Positions 1 through 5,936 of a stretch of 6,202 bases of DNA are shown piece by piece; position 1 is the first letter of the stretch, and each line of letters starts with the position of its first letter. Both the position numbers and the translations under genes were made by a program. The notes beneath the pieces are model-generated. The model was not told the DNA's origin and made no database searches. It saw nothing but the letters and a program-made list of their open reading frames with translations. This stretch comes from CAYXVF01 sp964468125 (GTDB lineage: Bacteria; Myxococcota; XYA12-FULL-58-9; CAYXVF01). The DNA lies in the NCBI GenBank assembly GCA_964468125.1, contig CAYXVF010000187.1, forward strand, positions 1 through 6,202, read 5' to 3'.

Positions 1-230
1 CGTTCCCTGTCATGTGCGGACCAGCAAAGCAGCGACGGGGCCGCCGGCTCCGACGGATAACGGTCTGGGAGATCACCCCAAGGTGCACCCGTCCGGAGAA
101 TCCACAATACCCCGTTGAAAACATCGCGTGCTGAGCGCCACGGGCGGCCACCCCGGCGCCCTGGTCATTTCAGCTCGTTCGAGGGGAAGCAGTCTTCAAT
201 GGCGTTCCACTGCTCAATCGTCAGGTCCAT
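1..230 (-). pseudogene. IS5-family transposase, N-terminal fragment, broken and cut by the window edge
   Basis: Reading the minus strand from the ATG at 230-228 gives MDLTIEQWNAIEDCFPSNEL, the 'LTxEQWxxIExxxP' opening typical of IS5-family (DUF4096-type) transposases. An in-frame TGA lies at 167-165. The same frame then continues as GRPWRSARDVFNGVLWILR followed by TGAPWGDLPDRYP, matching the family's 'GRPxxxxRxVxNGxLWxLRTGAPWxDLPxRY' block. After RYP (about base 53) the match is lost; a shifted frame gives an RRCF resembling the expected CHRRF, so a frameshift is likely as well. The catalytic DDE residues would lie beyond the left edge. The stop and the shift make this a decayed copy rather than an active transposase. 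Bases 231-305, between it and the next gene, hold no gene I can see. They include a CTAG at 271-274, compatible with the YTAR targets of some IS5 members, but no terminal repeat can be confirmed without the other end. Confidence 0.85.
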
Positions 231-305
231 CCCCAGCGTAGATCAAGAAACCGATCTCGAGTCGATCCCACTAGGACAGACTTCGCCCTTCGATTCGGTG
301 CCGCC

Positions 306-779
306 TCACGGCGCCACCGGCTCAGGCCGCGTCCTGAGCTTGACGAAGGGGCGAACGGTGTTGTCCGGTATCGGTAATGAGCTGCACCCTAGGTCAGTCT
401 CGTCTGGAGAACAGCTCGTCGAAGCGACGTGTGCAAAATCATTGCCGAGAACGAACCACTGAAAAGTCGTCACGAGAACCCTTTGTTCTTGGGACCGCAG
501 CTCGTAGGCAAGTTGCCGCCCCACGTTGGGATGGACAATCTCGTCTATTGATTGAAGCTCGCGCAACTCAGGGGCCGCGGCGGCTAAGGAGCGCATGACG
601 AGCGCTGTTTGCGCTCGCGCAAATTGCTCTACTCCAAGCGGCGGGGATTTTATCTCGCTGTGGACTTCCGCTGACACGGACGGCACCGAGGTGAAAACGA
701 AACGCGGTATTGTTGCCTCCCGCCAGTGAGGCAGGTCACGTTTGAGCCGAACTGAGGATTGCGTCGTTTTCTTCATCAT
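306..779 (-). CDS. Small DcrB/DUF1795-like protein, function unknown
   Basis: This is a 157-residue protein with no signal peptide or membrane segment. The pattern resembles the DcrB/DUF1795 (PF08786-like) fold. There is an N-terminal strand region (LPHWREATIPRFVFTS, 16-31), then a 'PLGVEQFARAQTALVMRSL' helix at about 47-65. Next comes 'ELRELQSIDEIVHPNVGRQLAYEL', as in the family's 'G.pA..l.y' stretch (71-94), then strands 'RVLVTTFQWFVLGNDFAHVAST' (100-121). This is pattern recognition, not a search result, and members of that family have varied or unknown roles. Translation probably starts at one of two adjacent ATGs (779 or 776); the upstream AAAGAA is a weak ribosome site. The gene lies 76 bases after the protease gene on the same strand, so it may be cotranscribed. 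Its last 14 codons or so (PFVKLRTRPEPVAP) coincide with a REP-like repeat, so the original C-terminus may have been replaced. The residues at about 122-143 are also poorly family-like. Confidence 0.6.
   Translation of the reverse strand: MMKKTTQSSVRLKRDLPHWREATIPRFVFTSVPSVSAEVHSEIKSPPLGVEQFARAQTALVMRSLAAAAPELRELQSIDEIVHPNVGRQLAYELRSQEQRVLVTTFQWFVLGNDFAHVASTSCSPDETDLGCSSLPIPDNTVRPFVKLRTRPEPVAP
320..351. repeat. REP-like palindromic repeat unit within the 3' end of the DcrB-like gene
   Basis: The plus strand carries GCTCAGG (320-326), a six-base spacer, then CCTGAGC (333-339), a perfect 7-bp stem. It continues as CCTGAGCTTGACGAAGGG (333-350). This differs by one base from CCTGAGCTTGTCGAAGGG, a short motif I recall being scattered in many copies through diverse bacterial genomes. 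When read through as protein, such repeats give peptides such as 'FDKLRT' and 'RPEPVEG'; here the minus strand encodes PFVKLRTRPEPVAP. Only one unit is present in this window, so the repeat assignment rests on recognising the motif. Confidence 0.6.
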
Positions 780-855
780 TCATTCTTTGCCAAAACCCAT
801 CGGGCGCGCGCGAGCACCCCGCTCGACCAAACTGCATGCGTCCGGACGGACTGCC

Positions 856-2799
856 CTAGCGCCGTCCTGGCTTCTGCGTGCTCGCTACGCTGATGATCCC
901 TTGCAGGTCGATGAGGATGTCGACCGCTTCGTCGGTAAAGGTCTCGTGCATTTCGTCAAAGCGGTTTTCGTCTGCCTCGTCCTCGCCGTTTTTCTCCGCC
1001 CGGAGCTCAGCGATGGATATGGTGTTGCGCTCCTGTTTGGCTTCCGCAACCGCCTCCTGGATCGCTTTGAAGCCAGCGTTGCTTTCGATGCGCTTCTTTG
1101 ACGATGCGACCAGGCGGGGCGCCCACTTCGGGTTGAAAGGCGTCCATTCTTGCCGCGGGCGCTTCGATAGAAAGGCCGGCACGGACTGGGGCTTCAACGC
1201 GTAGTCCAGCGAGTCTTCGCCCCCGTCGAACCCGCTCATCAGCGAGGGGACGAGGACATCGGCCTCTACGCCTTGAAGTTGGGTCGATGCACCGTCCGGC
1301 AAGAAGAACATGCCCGTCGTCACCTTCATGGCCCCGAGCTCCGAAGGGAGGGGGACGACGATCTGTACCGTGCCTTTGCCGAAGGTTCGCGGCCCGCCAA
1401 CGATCACCGCCCGGCCATAGGCCTTGAGTGCGCCCGCCAGAATCTCCGCGGCGGAGGCGCTCGCGGGACTCACGAGGACGGCAAGTGGGCCTGGGAACTG
1501 AGTGCTCGGATCGATGTCCGACAACACCGCGAGCCCTTCTTTGGTCGTCTTCGTGCCGACGATCGGCCCCTTGTCGATGAACAGGCCCGAGATCCGGACC
1601 GCGTCTTGGAGCAGCCCTCCGCCATTGCGCGAAAGGTCCAAGACGAGGCCGTCGACGTTCTTCTCCCGCGCTTCGGCGAGGAGCCTCTTCACGTCGTCGT
1701 AGGAGGAGCGTCCTTGGCTGTCGCCTCCGTAGAAGGAGGGAAGCTCCAGTACCGCCACCGTCCAGGTGCGGCCACCTACCGTCCGGGTTTCATAGTCGAT
1801 GCTCGCGGCCGCCTCGGCGATGTCCACCTTGTCCCGCATCATTGTGACATTGAGAGTCTTCGCCTGCTTTCCCTCGCGCAGCAGAGTCAGGGTGACCTCG
1901 GTGCCTTTTGGCCCACGGATCAGCCCGACGGCATCGTCCAGGTCCATGTCGATGACGGAGACGGGCTCTTCTCCCGCTTGCTGCACCGCGATGATCTTGT
2001 CGCCCGGCCGGATCCGCTCGCTCTTTGCCGCGGCGCCACCGGGCACGAGCGACTGGATCACGACGAACCCGTTTTCCGTGCGCAGCGCGGCGCCGATACC
2101 TTCGAGAGAGAGTCGCATCTGAATCTGAAAGTTCTCGAGGTCGTCCGCGGAGAAATAAGACGAGTGGGGGTCGAGGGCGCCCGCGAACGCTCGGGCCAAG
2201 AGCTCGGGTCCGGTTTTGCGATCTCGCCGTTCCTTGGCGCGCTTCACGTTGAGCTCGTAGCGATGAATGAGCTGTTCTTTCGCATCGGCGAGCTCGAGGC
2301 CACCGGTGAGGTAGGAGGCGATCTGAAAATGCAGCTGCCGCTGCACGAGAGTTGGACGCTCTTGCTGGGTCTTTGGCGCCCCGCGTTCTTCCGGATCGAT
2401 GACGAGCTCGATGGACTCATCGAGGGCGTAGTCGGCGTCGAGGAGTTTCTTTGCCAGCTCCAGGTCGCTCTCGCTGCGCTTCACCACGCGATCCATCATG
2501 TCTTCGATGGTTCCGCAGCGGCCACGCAGGACCTCGGCAAAAATGCGGTTCGCGCTGCCTTGGATCTCGTTGACCTCGGCCGCGAGAAGAAGCGTGCGCG
2601 ACGGGTCGAGGCCACGCGTAAAGCGCTCGATCGTCCGCGATCGAATCGTGCCCGTGAGGCCGCGCTTCGTGTAGTGCTGGACGCTGTAGGACGTGAAGAG
2701 CTTCGGGAGATCGGCGCAATCGAGGCTCTGCGCTCCAGCGGGCATGCCGGTGAGCAGGCAGGCGAATGCCAGGGTCGTGCTAATGAAGAGTCGTGACAT
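856..2799 (-). CDS. prc: Tail-specific (C-terminal processing) protease Prc/Tsp, peptidase family S41A
   Basis: This is a serine endoprotease that degrades or trims envelope proteins from their C-termini. The 647 residues compare with 682 in E. coli Prc, and all family parts are present. A signal peptide covers residues 1-23 (cleavage expected after AGA), so the enzyme is exported, most likely to the periplasm. The helical Tsp N-terminal domain spans about 30-205 ('HYTKRGLTG', 'LDPSRTLL'). The DPHSSYFSADDLENF linker is at 210-224 and the PDZ domain at about 228-322. The S41 core covers about 345-520, and the C-terminal DUF3340-type region about 535-640. Catalytic residues by alignment are Ser449 (in SPASASAAEI), Lys475 and Gln479 (in FGKGTVQ). 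Ser-Lys spacing is 26, against 25 in E. coli Prc and B. subtilis CtpB, because of one extra residue in the GGPRTFGK loop. Mature Cys28 and Cys95 could form a disulfide. The ATG at 2799 has only a weak GATGG ribosome site, but the signal peptide supports it. In E. coli, Prc with NlpI degrades the endopeptidase MepS; no such partner is visible here. Confidence 0.96.
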   Translation of the reverse strand: MSRLFISTTLAFACLLTGMPAGAQSLDCADLPKLFTSYSVQHYTKRGLTGTIRSRTIERFTRGLDPSRTLLLAAEVNEIQGSANRIFAEVLRGRCGTIEDMMDRVVKRSESDLELAKKLLDADYALDESIELVIDPEERGAPKTQQERPTLVQRQLHFQIASYLTGGLELADAKEQLIHRYELNVKRAKERRDRKTGPELLARAFAGALDPHSSYFSADDLENFQIQMRLSLEGIGAALRTENGFVVIQSLVPGGAAAKSERIRPGDKIIAVQQAGEEPVSVIDMDLDDAVGLIRGPKGTEVTLTLLREGKQAKTLNVTMMRDKVDIAEAAASIDYETRTVGGRTWTVAVLELPSFYGGDSQGRSSYDDVKRLLAEAREKNVDGLVLDLSRNGGGLLQDAVRISGLFIDKGPIVGTKTTKEGLAVLSDIDPSTQFPGPLAVLVSPASASAAEILAGALKAYGRAVIVGGPRTFGKGTVQIVVPLPSELGAMKVTTGMFFLPDGASTQLQGVEADVLVPSLMSGFDGGEDSLDYALKPQSVPAFLSKRPRQEWTPFNPKWAPRLVASSKKRIESNAGFKAIQEAVAEAKQERNTISIAELRAEKNGEDEADENRFDEMHETFTDEAVDILIDLQGIISVASTQKPGRR

Positions 2800-2874
2800 G
2801 GCGCCATCGAATCAGACCCTGGCGATGGACGAAAGACGAATGGCGAAAAGCGGCAGCCAATTTCTCGCGATGCG

Positions 2875-2892
2875 GTCGTTTTGGGTAACGAC
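2875..2892 (-). other. Short hairpin just after the glycosyltransferase gene
   Basis: On the minus strand GTCGTT and AACGAC form a perfect 6-bp stem around a six-base loop, starting 14 bases after the TAG stop at 2909-2907. No T-run follows, so it is not a convincing intrinsic terminator. It might be a processing or mRNA-stability structure in the glycosyltransferase-protease spacer, or chance. The rest of the 107-base spacer shows no clear promoter. Confidence 0.25.
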
Positions 2893-2906
2893 GGGTCGGG
2901 TCCGGC

Positions 2907-4322
2907 CTACCTGAGGGTTCCGTCGTGCGTGCAATCGAGCACGTGACGAGGACGGCGTCTCTTGTTGCCCTCGGGGTTCAGGAGGAGCAGCAGGCGGTCG
3001 ATGGCATCTCCGGGGTAGGCCCGCGGCGCGCCGCAGCGGTAGCCCGCATCGCGCAGGAGCTGCATCTGATGCGGGGTCGGAATCCGCTGAAAGATGAACC
3101 GCGTGGTGCCTCGAGCGCGCTCGTCGAGGGCAGCCGCGAGATTCCGGGTTTGGCGCACGGTCGCTCGACCGTCGGTGTAGAACCTCGGAGCGTAGAACTT
3201 GCCGATGGTCACCACCGCGGCGATGTCTGATCTCTCGCCGACCTCGCGCAAGGGCGCGGCCACGGCTCGGTTTCCGTCTGACGTGGTCGCGACCAGAAGG
3301 AAGAGCAGGTTCAAACCCCAAAACGCGCGGGCGACCCTCCGTGGAACCGATCGCAGTGCCTCCCCGAGCAGGACGAAGAACAAGGGCAAGACCGTGAATA
3401 TGAAGCGCTCTTCCTTGTGGGGAATCGCCGAATGCACGACCACGAAAAACAGGAGCGGACCGCTCACCCACGGCGCCTGCCTTGCGGCGTTCCAGAGAGG
3501 CCGGGCGAGCCAGTATGTGAGCGGCGGGACCGTGAGTAGGAGAAAGAAGAGAATGTAGGTGAACCACGGCGCCCGGCCAAAGCTCGACGAGCTTTCCAGG
3601 TTGTAAGAGACGTAGGCGAAGAGGCTACCGAACCACTCCCCGCGGGTGTTGAGATCCCAGAGCCCTTGGGTGAACGCGCCCAAGAGACCTCCGGCGAGCA
3701 GGCCCAGAGTGGGCCCGGCGCCGCGCCAGAGGTGGAGCAGGGTTGCCAGGAGCACGGCGATGAAGAGCAGTCCGGCCTGAAACCGCAGCATCGATGCGAG
3801 CGCTAGGAGATAGGCACCGAAGAAGGCGTAGAGCGCGGACCGATCACGGTCGGCGCGGACCACGAGCGCCATCCCCGCCGTTACCGGGGGGAGCGCGGCG
3901 ACGCTGATGAGTGCCAGCGTACTGAAGCGGGGCATGAGGGCGTGGGCTGCGACGAGCCAGGCGGCGATCCGAGCACCGCGGTGGCCGACGGTGTCGCGGG
4001 CGAGGGCGTGGGTCGCGGGGATGGCCGTGAGCGAGTAGAGGCCCAGGCACAGGTAGGCAAAGCGCAAGAGCGCCACGGGCGAATCGAGGCCGAAGAGCCG
4101 GCCCAGCTCGAAGGTCAACCAGATTCCGCGAGCGAAGAGGGGGGAGCGAATGTCAGAGGGATGAGGCGCGTGGGGGTCTTCGAGCCAGCGCCAGGCAGGC
4201 TCGATCGCGTATTTTACGTCGTCGGCGGCGAAGTAGCCGTAGCCCCAGAGGGCGGCCACAACCCTCAGCACGAGCCCCGCTAGCATCGGCCAGAACAAGG
4301 GGTGGAGGTGCGGCCTCGTCAC
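2907..4322 (-). CDS. GT22-type (ALG9/PIG-B-like) membrane mannosyltransferase homologue, GT-C fold
   Basis: This is a predicted polytopic membrane glycosyltransferase of 471 residues using a lipid-linked sugar donor. The identification rests on family hallmarks in the expected order. An acidic first-loop motif FAADDVKYAIEPAWRWL lies at 31-47, with Asp34/Asp35 as candidate catalytic residues, followed by RSPLFARGIWL (59-69). A MLRFQAGLL segment is at 178-186. The loop GLWDLNTRGEWFGSLFAYVSYNL (220-242) ends before GRAPW, and the signature HKEERFIF is at 302-309 (HKExRF is diagnostic of GT22). About ten hydrophobic segments fill residues 10-346, and a soluble tail follows (350-471). The GTG at 4322 is taken as start, with AAAGAG six bases upstream; an ATG at codon 13 is the alternative. 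The gene follows ddl by 68 bases. That spacer holds a 7-bp inverted repeat (4344-4350 with 4378-4384), probably too widely spaced to matter. The actual donor and acceptor cannot be read from sequence; mannose is the usual eukaryotic GT22 sugar. Confidence 0.85.
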   Translation of the reverse strand: MTRPHLHPLFWPMLAGLVLRVVAALWGYGYFAADDVKYAIEPAWRWLEDPHAPHPSDIRSPLFARGIWLTFELGRLFGLDSPVALLRFAYLCLGLYSLTAIPATHALARDTVGHRGARIAAWLVAAHALMPRFSTLALISVAALPPVTAGMALVVRADRDRSALYAFFGAYLLALASMLRFQAGLLFIAVLLATLLHLWRGAGPTLGLLAGGLLGAFTQGLWDLNTRGEWFGSLFAYVSYNLESSSSFGRAPWFTYILFFLLLTVPPLTYWLARPLWNAARQAPWVSGPLLFFVVVHSAIPHKEERFIFTVLPLFFVLLGEALRSVPRRVARAFWGLNLLFLLVATTSDGNRAVAAPLREVGERSDIAAVVTIGKFYAPRFYTDGRATVRQTRNLAAALDERARGTTRFIFQRIPTPHQMQLLRDAGYRCGAPRAYPGDAIDRLLLLLNPEGNKRRRPRHVLDCTHDGTLR

Positions 4323-4390
4323 GTCAGCTCTTTGCGGGATTCAACTCGCCTGAGGAGCTGCTTCCGGCGTCTCGAAGGGCGAGTGCACCT

Positions 4391-5431
4391 CTAGCGCTCA
4401 GCCGAATCTCGAGCCCGCTCCAGCGCGAGCTCCACCAGGCGCTCGATCACCTGCCCGTAACGCATCCCGGTCGCCTCCCAGAGCTTGGTGAACATGGAGA
4501 AGGGGGTGAAGCCAGGAATGGTGTTGACCTCGTTCAGGTAGATCGTGCCATTGGCAGGCTCGTAGAAGTAATCGATTCGCGCAAAGCCCGCGCAGTCGAG
4601 GGCGCTAAAGGCTCGACGTGCCTCGCTCCGGATCTGCTCCGAGACGGCCTCGGGGATCTCCGCCGGTATGTGCAGCGTTGCGCGGCCTTCCGTGTACTTG
4701 GTCTCGTAATCGTAGAACTCGCTGGCGTAGCGAATCTCGCCGACGGGGCTCGCTTGCACGTCTTCGTTGCCAATCAGCGCCACCTCGAGCTCGCGCAGGC
4801 CTTTGACGCCCTGTTCCACGACGATTCTTCGATCATGGCGGGCGGCGAGCTGCAGCGCCTCGGCCAAGCTCTGGCGGTCCGTGGCCTTCGAGATCCCGAT
4901 GGAAGAGCCGAGGTTCGCCGGTTTCACGAACCAGGGGGCCTCGAGACGCTGCGTCAGACGGTCCAGAATCGCTACCGTGCCGGTCGCCAGTGTGTGGCGT
5001 TGCACCAACTCGTAGGGAACCTGGGAAAAGCCGTGGTGCGCCAAGACGTCTTTGCTCATCGCCTTGTCCATGCACAAGGAGCTCGCGAGCACGCCGCTTC
5101 CGACGTAGGGGATGCCAGCGAGCTCGAGAATGCCCTGAATCGTGCCGTCCTCCCCGTTTGGCCCGTGAAGGATCGGGAAGACTACATCGAAATCATTGGC
5201 GATTTCAGCTCGGGAGAGAACGCTCGCACCGCCTTCGGCCGGGCCATCGCCCGCAAGGACCTGCAGGCTCTCCTCGACGCTCAGCCATCGGCCGTCCCGG
5301 CCGATGATGACGGCGGTGGCATCGAGGGAAGTGTTCTCCAGGGCGGCGAGCACGGAGCGGGCCGAGGTGAGGGAGACCGGGTGCTCGTCCGACTGTCCGC
5401 CCGCAAGGATCAATACGCGCGTTTTGCTCAT
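4391..5431 (-). CDS. ddl: D-alanine--D-alanine ligase
   Basis: This cytoplasmic ATP-grasp enzyme joins two D-alanines for the peptidoglycan stem pentapeptide. The 346 residues are a normal length for the DdlA-like branch. Visible motifs are GGQSDEHPVS (11-20, with Glu16 binding the first D-Ala amino group) and HGPNGEDGTIQG (89-100). GSGVLASSLCMDK (111-123) follows, then FVKPANLGSSIGIS (168-181, ATP-binding lysine and glycine-rich loop). The omega loop EFYDYETKY (238-246) ends in the Lys-Tyr pair expected of a D-Ala rather than a D-lactate ligase. Mg ligands are Asp287, Glu301 and Asn303 (in NEVNTIPGFT). SMFTKLW (312-318) has Thr where the DdlA-like branch usually has Pro, and EHPVS has Pro where EHEVS or EHDVS is common; both seem tolerable. 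The ATG at 5431 is preceded by GGAG at 5442-5439 with a seven-base spacer, a good ribosome site. A terminator about 115 bases upstream implies that ddl has its own promoter, though none is obvious. Confidence 0.97.
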   Translation of the reverse strand: MSKTRVLILAGGQSDEHPVSLTSARSVLAALENTSLDATAVIIGRDGRWLSVEESLQVLAGDGPAEGGASVLSRAEIANDFDVVFPILHGPNGEDGTIQGILELAGIPYVGSGVLASSLCMDKAMSKDVLAHHGFSQVPYELVQRHTLATGTVAILDRLTQRLEAPWFVKPANLGSSIGISKATDRQSLAEALQLAARHDRRIVVEQGVKGLRELEVALIGNEDVQASPVGEIRYASEFYDYETKYTEGRATLHIPAEIPEAVSEQIRSEARRAFSALDCAGFARIDYFYEPANGTIYLNEVNTIPGFTPFSMFTKLWEATGMRYGQVIERLVELALERARDSAER

Positions 5432-5518
5432 CTATCGACTCCGAGTTGGATTCTGACCCCATGCCCCTTTCCCACGAACCGCTAGATCGAGCAAGAGATG
5501 TGCCGAGTCTGGCCCCGG

Positions 5519-5533
5519 GCCCGCAACGCGGGC
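5519..5533. other. GC-rich hairpin between the terminator and ddl
   Basis: GCCCGC and GCGGGC form a perfect 6-bp stem with a three-base loop, 88-102 bases before the ddl start. It is adjacent to a GC palindrome (GGCCCCGGGCC, 5511-5521). No T-run follows on either strand, and no alternative pairing that would make an attenuator is clear. It may be part of the ddl leader or simply GC-rich spacer. Confidence 0.25.
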
Positions 5534-5545
5534 GACGAAAGCTCC

Positions 5546-5578
5546 AGAAACAACAATGGCGCCACGAGGGCGCCATTG
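5546..5578 (-). terminator. Probable intrinsic terminator after the winged-helix gene
   Basis: CAATGGCGCC (5554-5563) and GGCGCCATTG (5569-5578) form a perfect 10-bp stem around the five-base loop ACGAG. On the minus strand the stem is followed by TTGTTTCT (5553-5546), an interrupted T-rich tail. On the plus strand it is followed by AGCGTCG, so only minus-strand termination fits. It lies 77 bases after the stop of the winged-helix gene and separates that gene from ddl. Confidence 0.7.
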
Positions 5579-5615
5579 AGCGTCGATGGAAGTGGGTGAG
5601 AGAAACCCAGCACGG

Positions 5616-5639
5616 GGGCGCGTCTCGTGAGATTCGCCC
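5616..5639. repeat. Imperfect 24-base palindrome just after the winged-helix gene
   Basis: GGGCGCGTCTC is mirrored by GAGATTCGCCC across a central GT: 11-base arms with two mismatches. It lies 16 bases beyond the stop of the winged-helix gene and upstream of the terminator. The dyad could be a protein-binding site or, with the loop opened, an RNA hairpin. Nothing in the sequence decides between these. Confidence 0.35.
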
Positions 5640-5654
5640 TCGAGGCTGGCGGTG

Positions 5655-5927
5655 TTACTTCTTCTTCTTTCGAGGAGGACGAACGCCCGGAGGCATCGCT
5701 TCGATGGAATACACGATGTCACCGAAGTGCTCGAAGCCGCGGCGGCAGACGTCGTACTTGTTCTCGTGAAGCTGATGAAGATAGCGGTAGACCGTTTTGG
5801 GCTCCGACACCTTCAGCTTTTTGAGCATCCAGTCGATGGGTTTGGGATTCTTGTAGATGAGCTCCACGAGCGTGGTTGCACGGGGGCTCAGAGTCACTTC
5901 GGTCGTTTTCTTTCGAGCGGTTGCCAT
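5655..5927 (-). CDS. Small basic winged helix-turn-helix-like protein, probable DNA-binding protein
   Basis: This is a 90-residue protein that I do not recognise as a named family. Residues 14-28 (SPRATTLVELIYKNP) look like a first helix. Residues 31-55 (IDWMLKKLKVSEPKTVYRYLHQLHE) fit a helix-turn-helix, with SEPKTVYRYL as the recognition helix. Residues 56-76 (NKYDVCRRGFEHFGDIVYSIE) could form the wing. Both ends are strongly basic: ARKK near the N-terminus and a final RPPRKKKK, suggesting extra nucleic-acid contacts. A transcriptional regulator is the simplest reading, but other nucleic-acid roles are possible. The ATG at 5927 has no Shine-Dalgarno sequence: the preceding bases are GAATAAAAACACTGT, AT-rich for this window. 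Either the message is nearly leaderless or translation depends on the upstream reading frame, whose stop is nine bases away. A hairpin terminator follows at 5578-5546. Codon choice is GC-rich and coding-like through most of the frame. Confidence 0.75.
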   Translation of the reverse strand: MATARKKTTEVTLSPRATTLVELIYKNPKPIDWMLKKLKVSEPKTVYRYLHQLHENKYDVCRRGFEHFGDIVYSIEAMPPGVRPPRKKKK

Positions 5928-5936
5928 ACAGTGTTT

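Noticed and set aside
115..462. Plus-strand open frame (115 codons) near the left end
   Set aside because: It runs opposite the transposase remnant and the DcrB-like gene; both of those have family-like translations and this one does not.
780..800. Tiny upstream open frame (MGFGKE) ending just before the DcrB-like start
   Set aside because: It is six codons with no ribosome site, expected by chance; no evidence for a leader peptide.
811..848. Short GC inverted repeats (CGAGC/GCTCG and the CGTCCGGACG palindrome) after the protease gene
   Set aside because: The stems are short, no T-run follows, and such repeats are frequent in GC-rich spacers; not enough for a terminator call.
1273..2796. 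Long plus-strand open frame (507 codons) opposite the protease gene
   Set aside because: It is antisense to a clear prc gene with all motifs. Its translation is Arg/Gly/Glu-rich with no domain pattern, as expected from the reverse frame of a GC-rich gene.
2812..3567. Minus-strand open frame (251 codons) overlapping the glycosyltransferase gene in another frame
   Set aside because: It is Arg/Pro/His-rich with no family features, while the overlapping frame carries the GT22 motifs and membrane segments.
4670..5485. Plus-strand open frame (271 codons) opposite ddl
   Set aside because: It lies over a textbook ddl; the protein has no recognisable motifs and reflects codon bias of the opposite strand.
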